Of a stretch of 64,000 nt of DNA, positions 52,491 to 62,010 are shown in pieces (positions within the stretch are counted from its first letter, which is position 1; the number at the start of each line of letters is the position of its first letter). The notes beneath the pieces are model-generated. The model was not told where the DNA came from, did no database searches, and saw nothing but the letters and a program-made list of their open reading frames with translations. The translations under genes and the position numbers were made by a program. Source of the stretch: Terrisporobacter vanillatitrophus (lineage in GTDB: Bacteria > Bacillota > Clostridia > Peptostreptococcales > Peptostreptococcaceae); assembly GCF_051148895.1 (NCBI RefSeq), contig NZ_CP154625.1:1302001-1366000 (forward strand), read 5' to 3'.

Positions 52491-52535
52491 AAGATAAAGG
52501 ATATTTTTACAATATAATAAGAAGGAGAATAAAAA

Positions 52536-53339
52536 ATGAAATTTAAGAAATTACTTAGCTTAACATTAGTAGGAATTATAAGTGGATCATTATTAATAGG
52601 ATGCTCTAAAGCAAGTGGAGAGGCAGATAAAAATATAAAAGTAGGAGCATCAGTAACACCACATGCAGAAATACTAGAAGCAGCAAAACCTTTATTAGAG
52701 AAAAAAGGATATAAATTAGAAATAGTAGAATTTGATGACTATGTACTGCCAAATACATCATTAGCAGAAGGAGAGTTAGATGCAAATTTCTTCCAACATA
52801 TACCTTACTTAGAACAAATGAATGAAGAGAAAAATTTAAACTTAACTTATACAGCTAAAGTACTTATTGCTCCAATTGGAGTTTACTCTGAAAAATACAA
52901 AAGTTTAGATGAATTAAAAGATGGAGCAAAAATATCTGTACCAAATGATGCAACAAATGAAACGAGAGCTTTAAAGTTATTAGCAGATAACAAAATTATA
53001 GAAGTTGCGCAAAAAGAATTACTAACAGCAAAAGACATAACTAAAAATCCAAAGAATATAGAAATAGTAGAAGTAGAGGCGGCCCAAGTACCATCAACTT
53101 TGCAAGATGTAGACTATGCAGTAATAAACTCAAACTTTGCTTTAAATGTAAAGTTGAATCCAAAAAAAGACGCTATAGCGATAGAATCTAGTGATTCACC
53201 ATATGTTAATGTATTAGCATGTAGACAAGAAGATAAGGAAAGTGAAAAAATAAAAGTACTAGGTGAAGTTTTAAATAGTGATGAAATTAGATCATTTATA
53301 GAAGAAAAATATGAAGGAAGTATAATTCCAACATTTTAA
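52536..53339 (+). CDS. metQ: methionine-binding lipoprotein MetQ-like, copy 2
   Basis: A 267-aa protein, same length as copy 1 and very similar throughout (VGASVTPHAEILE, FDDYVLPNTSLAEGELDANFFQH, ISVPNDATNETRAL). Lipobox LIGCS. Differences such as VLIAPIGV for VHIEPMGI near the middle may shift ligand preference. Own AGAAGGAG site. Clear tandem gene duplication; the terminator lies after this copy. Confidence 0.94.
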   Translation: MKFKKLLSLTLVGIISGSLLIGCSKASGEADKNIKVGASVTPHAEILEAAKPLLEKKGYKLEIVEFDDYVLPNTSLAEGELDANFFQHIPYLEQMNEEKNLNLTYTAKVLIAPIGVYSEKYKSLDELKDGAKISVPNDATNETRALKLLADNKIIEVAQKELLTAKDITKNPKNIEIVEVEAAQVPSTLQDVDYAVINSNFALNVKLNPKKDAIAIESSDSPYVNVLACRQEDKESEKIKVLGEVLNSDEIRSFIEEKYEGSIIPTF

Positions 53340-53356
53340 TCTATAAATTTCAATAA

Positions 53357-53384
53357 AAAGGAAGGATTAATATCCTTCTTTTTT
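53357..53384 (+). terminator. terminator of the met operon
   Basis: GAAGGAT / ATCCTTC stem, loop TAAT, then TTTTTT. Confidence 0.8.
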
Positions 53385-53395
53385 AGTTTAAATAA

Positions 53396-54307
53396 CTAAT
53401 TATTTTTTATATAGTTATTAATAATACCTTCCCTAATGGTATACTTACTAATAATTATTTTTGGCGATTGTAAATATAGTATAAGGCTATTTATAAGAAC
53501 TAAAGCCCCTAAAAGAATATCACCTCTACTTTTTGAGATACCTGTGGTACTAACTATTTCGTCTAAAGACATAGTACTAATCTTTTCCAAAAGAACGTCT
53601 ATATCATTATAAGACAATTCATAGCCATGAATATTTGATATAATATCATATTCCTTTTGATGAATTCTACCAATAGTTTTTATTGATCCACCAATTATAA
53701 CTGTAGGAAGATTTTTACACTCATCAATCCATAAAACATTCTTTAATTTATCATATATGTATTCTCTAATTTGGCATATTTCCTCATTGGAAATGCCATC
53801 TTTAATATGAAACTTATTTGTAATTATTAAAGCACCCATGGGTATACTAACACTTTTTACAAGTATTTTATTCTTTACTAAACCGATTTCTACACTTCCT
53901 CCTCCTATATCTATGTGAACATAATTCTTTAAATCCTTTGGAATAGAGGAAACATAACCAAAATAACATTCTTCACTAGGTGATAATATTCTTATATGTA
54001 CGTCTAAAGAATTAGAAATGTTATTTATAATTTCTGTGGAGTTTTTTATTTGTCTAAGGGATTCTGTGGCAACAGTAATTATTTCATCACAATTAAAGTC
54101 ATCGCAAAATTTTTTAAAGGTGAATATTATTCCAAAGAAGTTTTTCATTCCCTCAGATGATAATTCCTTATTTTCTCTTCCTACGAAATCGGATAATCTA
54201 GTTTGAAATTTCTTATGAAAAATCTCACTATATGAATTATTTTTTATTTCTACAATTATTAATTTGATTGAATTAGACCCAATATCAATTATAGCTAAAG
54301 TTTTCAA
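53396..54307 (-). CDS. Ppx/GppA phosphatase-family protein
   Basis: A 303-aa ASKHA-fold protein: AIIDIGSNSIKLIIVEI, VATESLRQIKNSTE, LSPSEECYFGYVSS, VHIDIGGGSVEIGLV and GISKSRGDILLGALVLI. These are the exopolyphosphatase/(p)ppGpp phosphatase signatures. The short form lacks the C-terminal HD-like extension of E. coli Ppx. TTG start after GGAGGGA. Converges with metQ. Confidence 0.9.
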   Translation of the reverse strand: MKTLAIIDIGSNSIKLIIVEIKNNSYSEIFHKKFQTRLSDFVGRENKELSSEGMKNFFGIIFTFKKFCDDFNCDEIITVATESLRQIKNSTEIINNISNSLDVHIRILSPSEECYFGYVSSIPKDLKNYVHIDIGGGSVEIGLVKNKILVKSVSIPMGALIITNKFHIKDGISNEEICQIREYIYDKLKNVLWIDECKNLPTVIIGGSIKTIGRIHQKEYDIISNIHGYELSYNDIDVLLEKISTMSLDEIVSTTGISKSRGDILLGALVLINSLILYLQSPKIIISKYTIREGIINNYIKNN

Positions 54308-54433
54308 TTTAATCCCTCCATGTACATGTTTATAAATAAATTATAGTTTAATATAATTACTTCATCAATAATTGAAAAAAATAGAGTTATACTAAAATTA
54401 ATAAAGAGAAAACATAATCAAGGAGGATGTAAT

Positions 54434-55045
54434 TTGAATAAAAAATTTTACAACGTGGATGGAATAACTTTAGCTAGAAATCTCTTAAATAAATTCTTAA
54501 TTAGGGAATATGACAATAAAAAAATTGTAACTAAAATAGTGGAAACAGAAGCTTATATGGGAGTTATTGATAAAGCTGCTCATGCTTATAAAAATAAGAA
54601 AAGCACTAGAACGGATCCTCTATACTTAAGTGGAGGACATATTTATGTATATTTAATTTATGGAATGTATAATTGTTTAAATCTCTCAGCCAACAAAGAA
54701 GGCATACCAGAGTGTGTTTTAATTAGAGCAGTTGAGCCTATAAGCAATGTAGAAGAAATATCTTATAATAGATTTTTAAAACCTTATGATGAATTAAGCA
54801 ATTATGAAAAAAAGAATTTAACAAATGGTCCAGGAAAACTTTGTAAAGGTTTAAATATAGATAGAAATCTAAGTGGTAAAGATATATTTGGATGTGAACT
54901 TTATATAGAAGATAATATTGATAATGATTTTGAAATTGTGGAAGATAAAAGAATTAATATAGATTATGCACAAGAAGATAAAGACAAACTATGGAGATTT
55001 TACATTAAAAACAATAAAAATGTTTCTGTCATAAAAAAGCAATGA
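54434..55045 (+). CDS. 3-methyladenine DNA glycosylase (AAG/MPG family)
   Basis: A 203-aa base-excision enzyme: LARNLLNKFLIR, IVETEAYMGVIDKAAHAY (catalytic Glu), GGHIYVYLIYGMYNCLNLSA, CVLIRAVEPI and TNGPGKLCKGL. Removes alkylated or deaminated purines. TTG start with AAGGAGG. Next gene proC is 37 bases on and may be cotranscribed. Confidence 0.95.
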   Translation: MNKKFYNVDGITLARNLLNKFLIREYDNKKIVTKIVETEAYMGVIDKAAHAYKNKKSTRTDPLYLSGGHIYVYLIYGMYNCLNLSANKEGIPECVLIRAVEPISNVEEISYNRFLKPYDELSNYEKKNLTNGPGKLCKGLNIDRNLSGKDIFGCELYIEDNIDNDFEIVEDKRINIDYAQEDKDKLWRFYIKNNKNVSVIKKQ

Positions 55046-55082
55046 TATAATTTAATAGTATTATGAAAAAGGAGGACAGATT

Positions 55083-55883
55083 ATGAAAAAAATAGGCTTT
55101 ATAGGTGCAGGAAATATGGGAGGGGCAATATTAGGAGGAATATTAAATTCTAAAATGATAGATAATGATCATATTATGGCTTCTGCTAAAAGTGATAGAA
55201 CCCTTGATAAAATAAAAAGCAATTACAATGTTAGCGTAACTAAAAATTCTAAAGAAGTAGTAGAATTTTCAGATCTTATAGTAATAGGCGTAAAGCCAGA
55301 CATATACGATGAAATATTAGAAGAAATAAAAGATTTAATAGATAATAAAATAATAATAACAATAGCAGCAGGTAAAACTATTGAAGCAATGGAAAAAATC
55401 ATTGGAGATGATAAAAAAATAGTAAGAACAATGCCAAATACTCCTTCCCTTGTTGGAGAAGGTATGACTTCTTTATCTCCAAATAAAAATATAAGTGAAG
55501 AAGAATTAAGTTTTGTAAAATCTATATTTGATTCTTTGGGAAAGAGTGAAGTAGTAAAAGAAGATTTAATTCATGCAGTAATAGGAGCTAGTGGCTCATC
55601 AACTGCATATGCTTTTATGTTTATAGAAGCAATAGCTGATGGTGCAGTTCGTGCTGGCATGCCAAGAGACAAGGCTTATACATTTGCTGCACAAGGAGTT
55701 TTAGGAGCTGCGAAAATGGTTTTAGATACAGGGAAACATCCTGGAGAATTGAAGGATATGGTATGTTCACCAGGAGGAACAACAATAGAGGCTGTAAAAG
55801 TACTTGAAGAAGAAAAGTTTAGAGGTGCTGTATTAAAAGCTATAGATTCTTGCGTTAAGAAAAGTATAGAAATGAGTAAATAA
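55083..55883 (+). CDS. proC: pyrroline-5-carboxylate reductase
   Basis: A 266-aa NAD(P)H enzyme making proline: GFIGAGNMGGAILGG, VIGVKPDIYDEIL, RTMPNTPSLVGEGMT, GASGSSTAYAFMFIEAIADGAV and MVCSPGGTTIEAVKVLEE. AAGGAGG ribosome binding site. The IS element starts eight bases after the stop, probably where its terminator was. Confidence 0.97.
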   Translation: MKKIGFIGAGNMGGAILGGILNSKMIDNDHIMASAKSDRTLDKIKSNYNVSVTKNSKEVVEFSDLIVIGVKPDIYDEILEEIKDLIDNKIIITIAAGKTIEAMEKIIGDDKKIVRTMPNTPSLVGEGMTSLSPNKNISEEELSFVKSIFDSLGKSEVVKEDLIHAVIGASGSSTAYAFMFIEAIADGAVRAGMPRDKAYTFAAQGVLGAAKMVLDTGKHPGELKDMVCSPGGTTIEAVKVLEEEKFRGAVLKAIDSCVKKSIEMSK

Positions 55884-55912
55884 TATAAAAGGGGCTGTCG
55901 CACTAAAAAAAT

Positions 55913-55929
55913 AGGGCGATGCCCTTTTT
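55913..55929 (+). terminator. terminator-like hairpin at the IS left end
   Basis: AGGGC-GAT-GCCCT stem-loop followed by TTTT; ends proC transcription. Confidence 0.65.
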
Positions 55930-55986
55930 GCATAAAAAAATAAATCCCAAGTTCAAAAGATCTTGGGATTTTTGTATAATTATTTT

Positions 55987-57615
55987 ATGACCAAACAAAA
56001 TATTATACAAATTGATTATACTAAGTATGGTGATAATTATCAATTAAAATTACCACTAGAGATTGATTATTTAATTCCAAAAGATGATTCAGTGAGGTTA
56101 TTAAGTCAAACTATAGAGGAGATGAATTTAGAAAAGTTATATCAGACTTATTCTCGAATTAGAGAAAATACAATAACCCCAAGAGAAATGTTAAAAATCA
56201 TTGTTTACGGATATATGAATAGCTTATATTCTTCAAGAAAAATAGAAAATGCATGCAAAAGAGATGTTAATTTTATGTATCTTTTAGGCGGAGCCTCCGC
56301 TCCAGATCATTCAACAATTGCCAGATTTCGTAGTATACATTTCGCACCAGTATCTGAAGAATTACTTGCCCAATTAGCAAATATGCTTGCAGATAAAAAT
56401 GAAATTTCAAAAGAAACAATATTTATAGATGGTACTAAAATAGAAGCGTCATCTAATAGATATACTTTTGTTTGGAAAAAAGCTGTAACAAAAAATATGC
56501 AAAAAATGATGGATAAAATACCTAATTTCGTTTTAAAATGTGAACAAGATTTTGGTATCAAATTAATTTATAAAAACAAAATCAAAATGCATCATCTAAA
56601 AAAATTACTAAAAAAACTTAAGAAAATAGCAAATGAAGAAGATGTTGTATTTGTTTATGGTAAAGGTAAAAGAAAATCGCCTATTCAAAAATCTATTGAA
56701 GAATTAGATAGCTATATTGATAGATTAAAAAAATACACTAAAGATTTACATATAATGGGTGAACGTAATAGCTACTCTAAAACAGATAAAGATGCCACTT
56801 TCATGAGAATGAAGGAAGATCATATGAAAAATGGTCAATTAAAACCTGCTTACAACGTTCAGTTTGGAGTTGATTCTGAATATATAGTCTGGATAAGTGC
56901 AGGACCTCAACCAGCTGACACAACTACTCTAATACCATTTTTACAAAATGCAGAGTCATATTTAAGTTTTAAATATCCTAAAGTAATAACTGATTCAGGA
57001 TATGAAAGTGAAGAAAACTATGTACATCTAGAAAAAAATGGACAACAATCATTTATAAAACCAGCTAATTATGAAATTAGTAAAACAAGAAAATATAAAA
57101 ATGATATTGGTAGAATGGATAATATGTCTTACAACGATAAAGATGACTATTATCTATGTAAAAACAATAAGAAATTAACTGTTACTAGCACAAAAACCAG
57201 AAAAAGTACAACTGGATACAAGTGTGAAATAACTTGTTATATGTGCGAAGATTGTAAAGGATGTCAATTTAAAACTAAATGCATTAAAGGAAATAACTGT
57301 AAAACTCCTTTAGAAGATAGAACTAAAAAACTTAATATTTCAAAAGTATTTAATGAAAAACGTAAAGGAAATTTACAAAGAATAGTGAGTACCGAAGGTA
57401 TTCAACTAAGAATGAATAGAAGTATTCAAGCCGAAGGAGCATTCGCTCAAATAAAACAAAACATGGAATTTAGAAGGTTTTTATGTAAAGGTGAAAAAAA
57501 TATTTTAGCGGAATGTATTTTATTAGGAATGGCTTATAACATAAATAAATTGCATAATAAAATACAAAATGGAAAATGTAAAACATCCCTTCATCCTTTA
57601 AAGAAAATCGCTTAA
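55987..57615 (+). CDS. IS1182-family transposase
   Basis: A 542-aa DDE transposase. N-terminal DUF772-like region (REMLKIIVYGYMNSLYSSRKIE and GASAPDHSTIARFRSIHF); catalytic acids in IFIDGTKIEASSNRYTF, KVITDSGYESEENYV and EGAFAQIKQNMEFRRF; a cysteine cluster CYMCEDCKGCQFKTKC of zinc-ribbon type. No stop or frameshift, so it may be active. The ATG at 55987 has no ribosome binding site; a TATAAT at 55975-55980 lies only six bases upstream, so the mRNA is likely leaderless. Confidence 0.92.
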   Translation: MTKQNIIQIDYTKYGDNYQLKLPLEIDYLIPKDDSVRLLSQTIEEMNLEKLYQTYSRIRENTITPREMLKIIVYGYMNSLYSSRKIENACKRDVNFMYLLGGASAPDHSTIARFRSIHFAPVSEELLAQLANMLADKNEISKETIFIDGTKIEASSNRYTFVWKKAVTKNMQKMMDKIPNFVLKCEQDFGIKLIYKNKIKMHHLKKLLKKLKKIANEEDVVFVYGKGKRKSPIQKSIEELDSYIDRLKKYTKDLHIMGERNSYSKTDKDATFMRMKEDHMKNGQLKPAYNVQFGVDSEYIVWISAGPQPADTTTLIPFLQNAESYLSFKYPKVITDSGYESEENYVHLEKNGQQSFIKPANYEISKTRKYKNDIGRMDNMSYNDKDDYYLCKNNKKLTVTSTKTRKSTTGYKCEITCYMCEDCKGCQFKTKCIKGNNCKTPLEDRTKKLNISKVFNEKRKGNLQRIVSTEGIQLRMNRSIQAEGAFAQIKQNMEFRRFLCKGEKNILAECILLGMAYNINKLHNKIQNGKCKTSLHPLKKIA

Positions 57616-57795
57616 TTTTAATATAGATAGCTAAAAAAACGGTATTTCAAATACCTTTATTTGTCATGCTTATTTTTAGTAAATATAAGTGAAATAAAAT
57701 TATTTTCAGTAGTTTTGAGTTTTAAATAAGTAAAAAGGAGCTATCGCCCAACGATTTTTCAATCGTTTATGCGACAGCCTCTTTCTTATGAAAAT

Positions 57796-59010
57796 TTATT
57801 GATTTGTATCTTGTGAATCAAAATGTTCTTCAGTTTCAGTTTGAACATTTAAAGAATTATCATCAGTACTGTTGTTACTATTTTGAGTATTATCAGTACT
57901 ATCTGTATTATTTTCTACATTGTTGTCAGGAGATTCTTCACTGTTTGCATCATTATTTACATTGTCACTGTTATTGCTATTATCAGAATCATTATTAAAT
58001 AAGTTTGTAACCCAGTTAATTATCTTTTGGAAGAAACCTTCAACTTCTTCACTAGAAGGTAAGTTTTCAGCAGCTTTATCAGTAGCATTTATAACTGCAT
58101 TGCTTCCTAATATATCATCTTTAGTTTCAGCAAGGATACCTAAATCTTTGCTTCCGGCAAATAAGTTAGAGAACCAATCTCCTACAGAGTCCATTATTCC
58201 AGAATTTTCTACACTTTGACCAGCTTCTTTTAAGTTGTCTTGAACAACATCAGAAACATTGTTTAATGTTTGTTTCATTGAATTATAGTCATATTTTTGA
58301 GCAGCTATTTTTTCCATTAAATCAGTTATTTGTTTAATTTGAGCATCTGTTAATGTAACATTGTAATTATTAGTTACATTATTGATTATATCTGCTATTT
58401 GAGTAACATCACTTGTACCGTTTTTAATAACTTCTGCTTTAATATCATTAACAACACCAGTTGCTTTATCTTGACCTATTTCATCACCAAGATCTCCTGT
58501 AGTTATTAATTCTTCAGAAGCTAATTCTTTTTTATCTTCATCTAATTTTTTACCAGATGCATCTTCAAAAGCCTTCATAACACCTGTTAAAGCACCAGTA
58601 CCACTTACTGGGAACACAGCAGCTATTACAGCGTTGGCATTTTCCATACCAGCAGTTGATAAGGTAGATGCCACCATTGATGAAGTAACCCAAGTTATAT
58701 TTGCAGTTTTTACATTTATTCCACCACTATTAGTTGGTTCTACATAAGAACAAGAGTATGTTTTAGTTCCTAGTTGAGCTTCTGTGGCAACTCCTCCTAG
58801 GTATTCTCTTTCTTCTTGATTATTTACCTCTAATACTTGAACTTCATTTTCTTTTACACCAAAATAACTAAATATCTTTTGTCTTTGCTCAGTTGTATTG
58901 TTAACACCTATAGTCACTACTTTAGTACCATCAGCAAAAGAAGGCACGACGCTGCTTGCTATTATTGTCATCGCTACTAAAAGAGAGCTAACTTTCTTTT
59001 TAAATTTCAT
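57796..59010 (-). CDS. secreted DUF1002 protein with Asn/Asp/Ser-rich tail
   Basis: A 404-aa exported protein: signal peptide VSSLLVAMTIIASSVVPSFA, then the DUF1002 region (TIGVNNTTEQRQKIFSYFG, ATEAQLGTKTYSCSYVEPT, GKKLDEDKKELASEELITTGDLG). A helical middle follows, then a low-complexity tail (~345-404) of Asn, Asp, Ser and Glu. Cellular role unknown; members are common in clostridia. AGGAGG ribosome binding site. It abuts the IS right end. Confidence 0.85.
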   Translation of the reverse strand: MKFKKKVSSLLVAMTIIASSVVPSFADGTKVVTIGVNNTTEQRQKIFSYFGVKENEVQVLEVNNQEEREYLGGVATEAQLGTKTYSCSYVEPTNSGGINVKTANITWVTSSMVASTLSTAGMENANAVIAAVFPVSGTGALTGVMKAFEDASGKKLDEDKKELASEELITTGDLGDEIGQDKATGVVNDIKAEVIKNGTSDVTQIADIINNVTNNYNVTLTDAQIKQITDLMEKIAAQKYDYNSMKQTLNNVSDVVQDNLKEAGQSVENSGIMDSVGDWFSNLFAGSKDLGILAETKDDILGSNAVINATDKAAENLPSSEEVEGFFQKIINWVTNLFNNDSDNSNNSDNVNNDANSEESPDNNVENNTDSTDNTQNSNNSTDDNSLNVQTETEEHFDSQDTNQ

Positions 59011-59566
59011 AATATTTCCTCCTAATATTACTACTTAAAATAATTATATGAGTATTCCAAGTAGATTTATGTAAAGATTTAATATAGAGTAAAAATACTC
59101 TGTGAATATAGTATAATATTTGCTGTCATAATGCGATTACAACATTGTAACTGTCATTACAATTTATACATAAATCTTTACTAAATTATTATTACATTCT
59201 TATTTATTATATAATAAAAAAAAATATTTGTGGTTATTTTAAGAAAATCGTAAGATTTATATGGATATATCAAGGGAAGAAAAATGTTGAAAAATACTTT
59301 ATCACGGTAAAAAAGGATTTCAATATGCTAAAGAATAATATATTAAATGATGATAATATTTTTAGTGTAAAAAATAATTATAAATTAAGTAAAAACATAA
59401 TATATTATTAAAGGAAGTGAATGAGGAAGTGATTGAAGAGATACCAATTTTCAACATAAAGTAGGAAGATGATTGAAAAATGATGAAATGTATTATACTA
59501 TATAAAGGAAATAAATTATAATAATGTTTCACCAATGTTAATTTAAGCATTGAAAGGAGAAGAGTA
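59011..59566. other. 555-base A+T-rich intergenic region
   Basis: Holds the promoters of the flanking genes. ATTGTAA / TTACAAT (59143-59162) is a perfect seven-base inverted pair six apart, a possible operator. A 28-codon frame at 59325-59411 (MLKNNILNDDNIFSVK...) follows AAAAGGA and might be translated, but has no other support. Confidence 0.4.
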
Positions 59567-60097
59567 ATGTCACAAGAATTAGTTAAAGAAAGAGTTTTAA
59601 AATACCTAATAGAGGATCTATTAGTACCTCAAGATATGATAGATACAAATGTATTATTAAGTGAATTTGAGGAAGGTGCTGAAGGAATATTAGATATAGT
59701 TGTAAATGTAAAAGATAAAGAAGGATATTTTGCACCAGTATTAATCGTAAGATGTACAGACGACGATGTGGAATTAGAAGGAGATACATTACAAAAGGAA
59801 ATCGAGTTCTTAGAGTATGTTGATAATATAACAATGTCTGGAAGAATGATACTTACAAATGGAGATCAAATGATGTATGCAGATTGGACAGGGGAAGAAT
59901 ATGATACAGAAGCATCTCTACCTACATATGAACAAATGGAAAGAGAATTTTTCCAAGGAGAAGAGAGCTTAGAACTAGAACATCATCACCATGATGGATG
60001 TGGATGCGGTCATGACCACCATGAAGAAGGACATAATTGTGGATGTGGAGATAACTGTGGTTGCAAGGATAATCATGACGGTGGTCCTTCAAAATAA
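59567..60097 (+). CDS. degenerate HSDR_N-like (PD-(D/E)XK fold) protein with His/Cys-rich tail
   Basis: A 176-aa protein. Residues 1-130 resemble the type I restriction R-subunit N-terminal-like family: LIEDLLVPQDMIDTNV, then GILDIVVNVKD (Asp43) and FAPVLIVRCTDDD. The position where nucleases have E-x-K reads V-R-C, so cleavage seems lost. The tail 138-170 has nine His and six Cys (EHHHHDGCGCGHDHH, HNCGCGDNCGCKDNH), fit to bind transition metals. GAAAGGAG ribosome binding site. No restriction-modification gene is near. A metal-storage or metal-sensing role is inference. Confidence 0.7.
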   Translation: MSQELVKERVLKYLIEDLLVPQDMIDTNVLLSEFEEGAEGILDIVVNVKDKEGYFAPVLIVRCTDDDVELEGDTLQKEIEFLEYVDNITMSGRMILTNGDQMMYADWTGEEYDTEASLPTYEQMEREFFQGEESLELEHHHHDGCGCGHDHHEEGHNCGCGDNCGCKDNHDGGPSK

Positions 60098-60364
60098 ATA
60101 TAATAATATAATTATTTATAATAAAAAATAGATTTGTAAATATTTTTTATTAATTGTAAAATGGGATATATTTTAATAATTTGTAAAATAAAATAACTTA
60201 AATAAAGGTTTTTAGGTTATTTTGTAGAATATTTAATGAATTAGAAAATATACAAAGAACATGCATTTTTTCATGAAGTGAAACATACTATAGTTGATAT
60301 AGACAAATATGTTTTTACGGATTTTTTTTAATGAACAATATGTATAAAGAAGGGGTTAGATTAT

Positions 60365-61249
60365 ATGGGGGCTAACAAAGAGCATACTTACGAAAATTAT
60401 GTTTTTGGAGATTCATCATCTGCATCAAATGCTATGAAAATGTATTTAAAAGAAATTGAAGAATACAAAATGCTAACACCGAATGAAGAAATAGAATTGG
60501 CAAAAGAAATAAATGATTCTATTCCTGAGGCAAAAGAAAAATTTATTAATGCCAATTATAGACTAGTTGTCAGTATTGCAAAAAAATACAGAAAAGAAAA
60601 TGTAGATATGCTAGACTTAATTCAAGCTGGAAATATAGGCTTAATAAAAGCAGTTGAAAAATATGATTACAAAAAAGGCTTTAAGTTTAGTACCTATGCT
60701 ACTTGGTGGATAAAACAAAGCATCACAAGATATATTGATGATTGCGAAAACACTATAAGAATTCCAGTACATCTTCATCAAAGAATAAACTACATTAAAA
60801 GAAAAAAACAAGAATTGTCTAATGAATTACAAAGAGAGCCTTCATTAGATGAATTAGCAGAAGTATGCGATATGGAGCCTGATAAAATTCTTGAGATATT
60901 AAAAAGAGATAAAAATGTAGTATCTTTGGATACTCCTATAAAAGAGGATGAAGATAGTTCTTTAGTAGAATTTATACCATCAGATGCAAACTTGGATGAT
61001 GTTGTAATTCATGAAGTGGAGCAAAAAAATCTTAGAGAGAAGATAGATGAACTTCTTACAGGACTTAATGAACAAGAACAAAAAGTATTGAGAATGAGAT
61101 TTGGATTAGATGACGATGATCCAAAAACTCTTGAAGAAATAGGAAAAGTATTTGGGGTAACAAGAGAGAGAATTAGACAAATTGAAGCTAAGGCTATTAG
61201 GAAGTTGAGACATCCTAGTAGACTTAAGCAACTAAAAAATTTCTATTAA
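60365..61249 (+). CDS. RpoD-like group 2 sigma-70 factor
   Basis: A 294-aa sigma factor without region 1.1. Region 1.2 MKMYLKEIEEYKMLTPNEEI; region 2 RLVVSIAKKYRKENVDMLDLIQAGNIGLIKAV and FSTYATWWIKQSITRYI; region 3 IRIPVHLHQRINYIKR; region 4 EEIGKVFGVTRERIRQIEAKAIRKLRHP. The -10-contacting helix differs from typical RpoD (ITRYIDDCENTIRIP for ITRAIADQARTIRIP), and it is shorter than usual vegetative sigma, so an alternative factor is likelier. Starts at ATG after AGAAGGGG. Terminator follows. Confidence 0.88.
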   Translation: MGANKEHTYENYVFGDSSSASNAMKMYLKEIEEYKMLTPNEEIELAKEINDSIPEAKEKFINANYRLVVSIAKKYRKENVDMLDLIQAGNIGLIKAVEKYDYKKGFKFSTYATWWIKQSITRYIDDCENTIRIPVHLHQRINYIKRKKQELSNELQREPSLDELAEVCDMEPDKILEILKRDKNVVSLDTPIKEDEDSSLVEFIPSDANLDDVVIHEVEQKNLREKIDELLTGLNEQEQKVLRMRFGLDDDDPKTLEEIGKVFGVTRERIRQIEAKAIRKLRHPSRLKQLKNFY

Positions 61250-61263
61250 ATTTAATTAATGTT

Positions 61264-61299
61264 AAATGGGTGATTATAAATTTGTAATCACCTATTTTT
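61264..61299 (+). terminator. terminator of the sigma factor gene
   Basis: GGTGATTA / TAATCACC stem with an eight-base loop and T-rich tail. Confidence 0.78.
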
Positions 61300-61349
61300 A
61301 TGTAAAAAATTATTTAACACAATAATATACGCATATTACATAGTAAAGA

Positions 61350-61580
61350 TTAAGCCTTTTTATTTGTTAGAATATATAGCTGCATGGCAGATTTTTTTAT
61401 TAAGTAATTAAAATAATAATCATCTTCGTGACTATCATCAATATTATAAAGTTTTGTAACATCCATACCAAGCAATAGATTCAACTTATTTATACGATTA
61501 AACTGGATACAAACGTTTAACAAGAAATAAACAAGACTTAAGGATAGTAATGAAAAAATAACAATAATAGTAGCATTCAT
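61350..61580 (-). CDS. small membrane protein of unknown function (76 aa)
   Basis: A hydrophobic N-terminal helix (about 4-26, IIVIFSLLSLSLVYFLLNV) is followed by a polar tail with an acidic cluster NIDDSHEDDYY. A strong GGGGGAGG site stands before the ATG, so the gene is probably real. No family recognised; faces the sigma factor gene tail to tail. Confidence 0.65.
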   Translation of the reverse strand: MNATIIVIFSLLSLSLVYFLLNVCIQFNRINKLNLLLGMDVTKLYNIDDSHEDDYYFNYLIKKSAMQLYILTNKKA

Positions 61581-62010
61581 AATAAAACCTCCCCCATGAA
61601 ATCTTTTATTAAGAAAATTGTACTATACTTATTCCTTACTTTCACTAAAAAAAAAACTACATTAATTTTGCAATTGTAAAAAAAAAACATGTTAACTCTT
61701 AAAATAATACAAATAAATGTAAAATTCTACATAAGAAATTTGTAAATAACTATATTTATATTGTGAAAAAAATTATTTGTTCAATGATATTTAATCTACA
61801 AAGTTCATACACAGTCTTTCAATTATCTAATAAATAAACCATTTGCTTTATAGTGAGTAATATTATTATTAAATATATAAGAAAAACGAATGTGACAAAA
61901 ATGTAAGCTAAAATGCCCTTTATCTTACCCAACCTTACGAAAATGTAAAGGCAGTAGGAAAATAATTAATGTATACTTAAAATTAGTTAATAGATTGTGA
62001 GGTAATTAAT
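61581..62010. other. 430-base A+T-rich intergenic region
   Basis: Divergent promoters only. A TATACT at 61972-61977 may be the -10 of the glycosyltransferase gene. AAAATGTAA occurs twice (near 61897 and 61940), the second inside CCTTAC-gaaaat-GTAAAGG. No further open frame or RNA element seen. Confidence 0.4.

Larger units (their letters stand above)
55892..57780 (+). mobile_element. IS1182-family insertion sequence, apparently intact
   Basis: One transposase gene between short inverted ends: GGCTGTCGC (55893-55901) and GCGACAGCC (57771-57779), with GGGCGAT recurring inside both ends. Hairpins AGGGC / GCCCT (55913-55925) and AAATCCCAAG / CTTGGGATTT (55942-55971), each with a T run, guard the left end against read-in transcription. 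No target duplication is evident; the outer flanks (AAAAG, TCTTT) are partly inverted instead. Confidence 0.85.
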
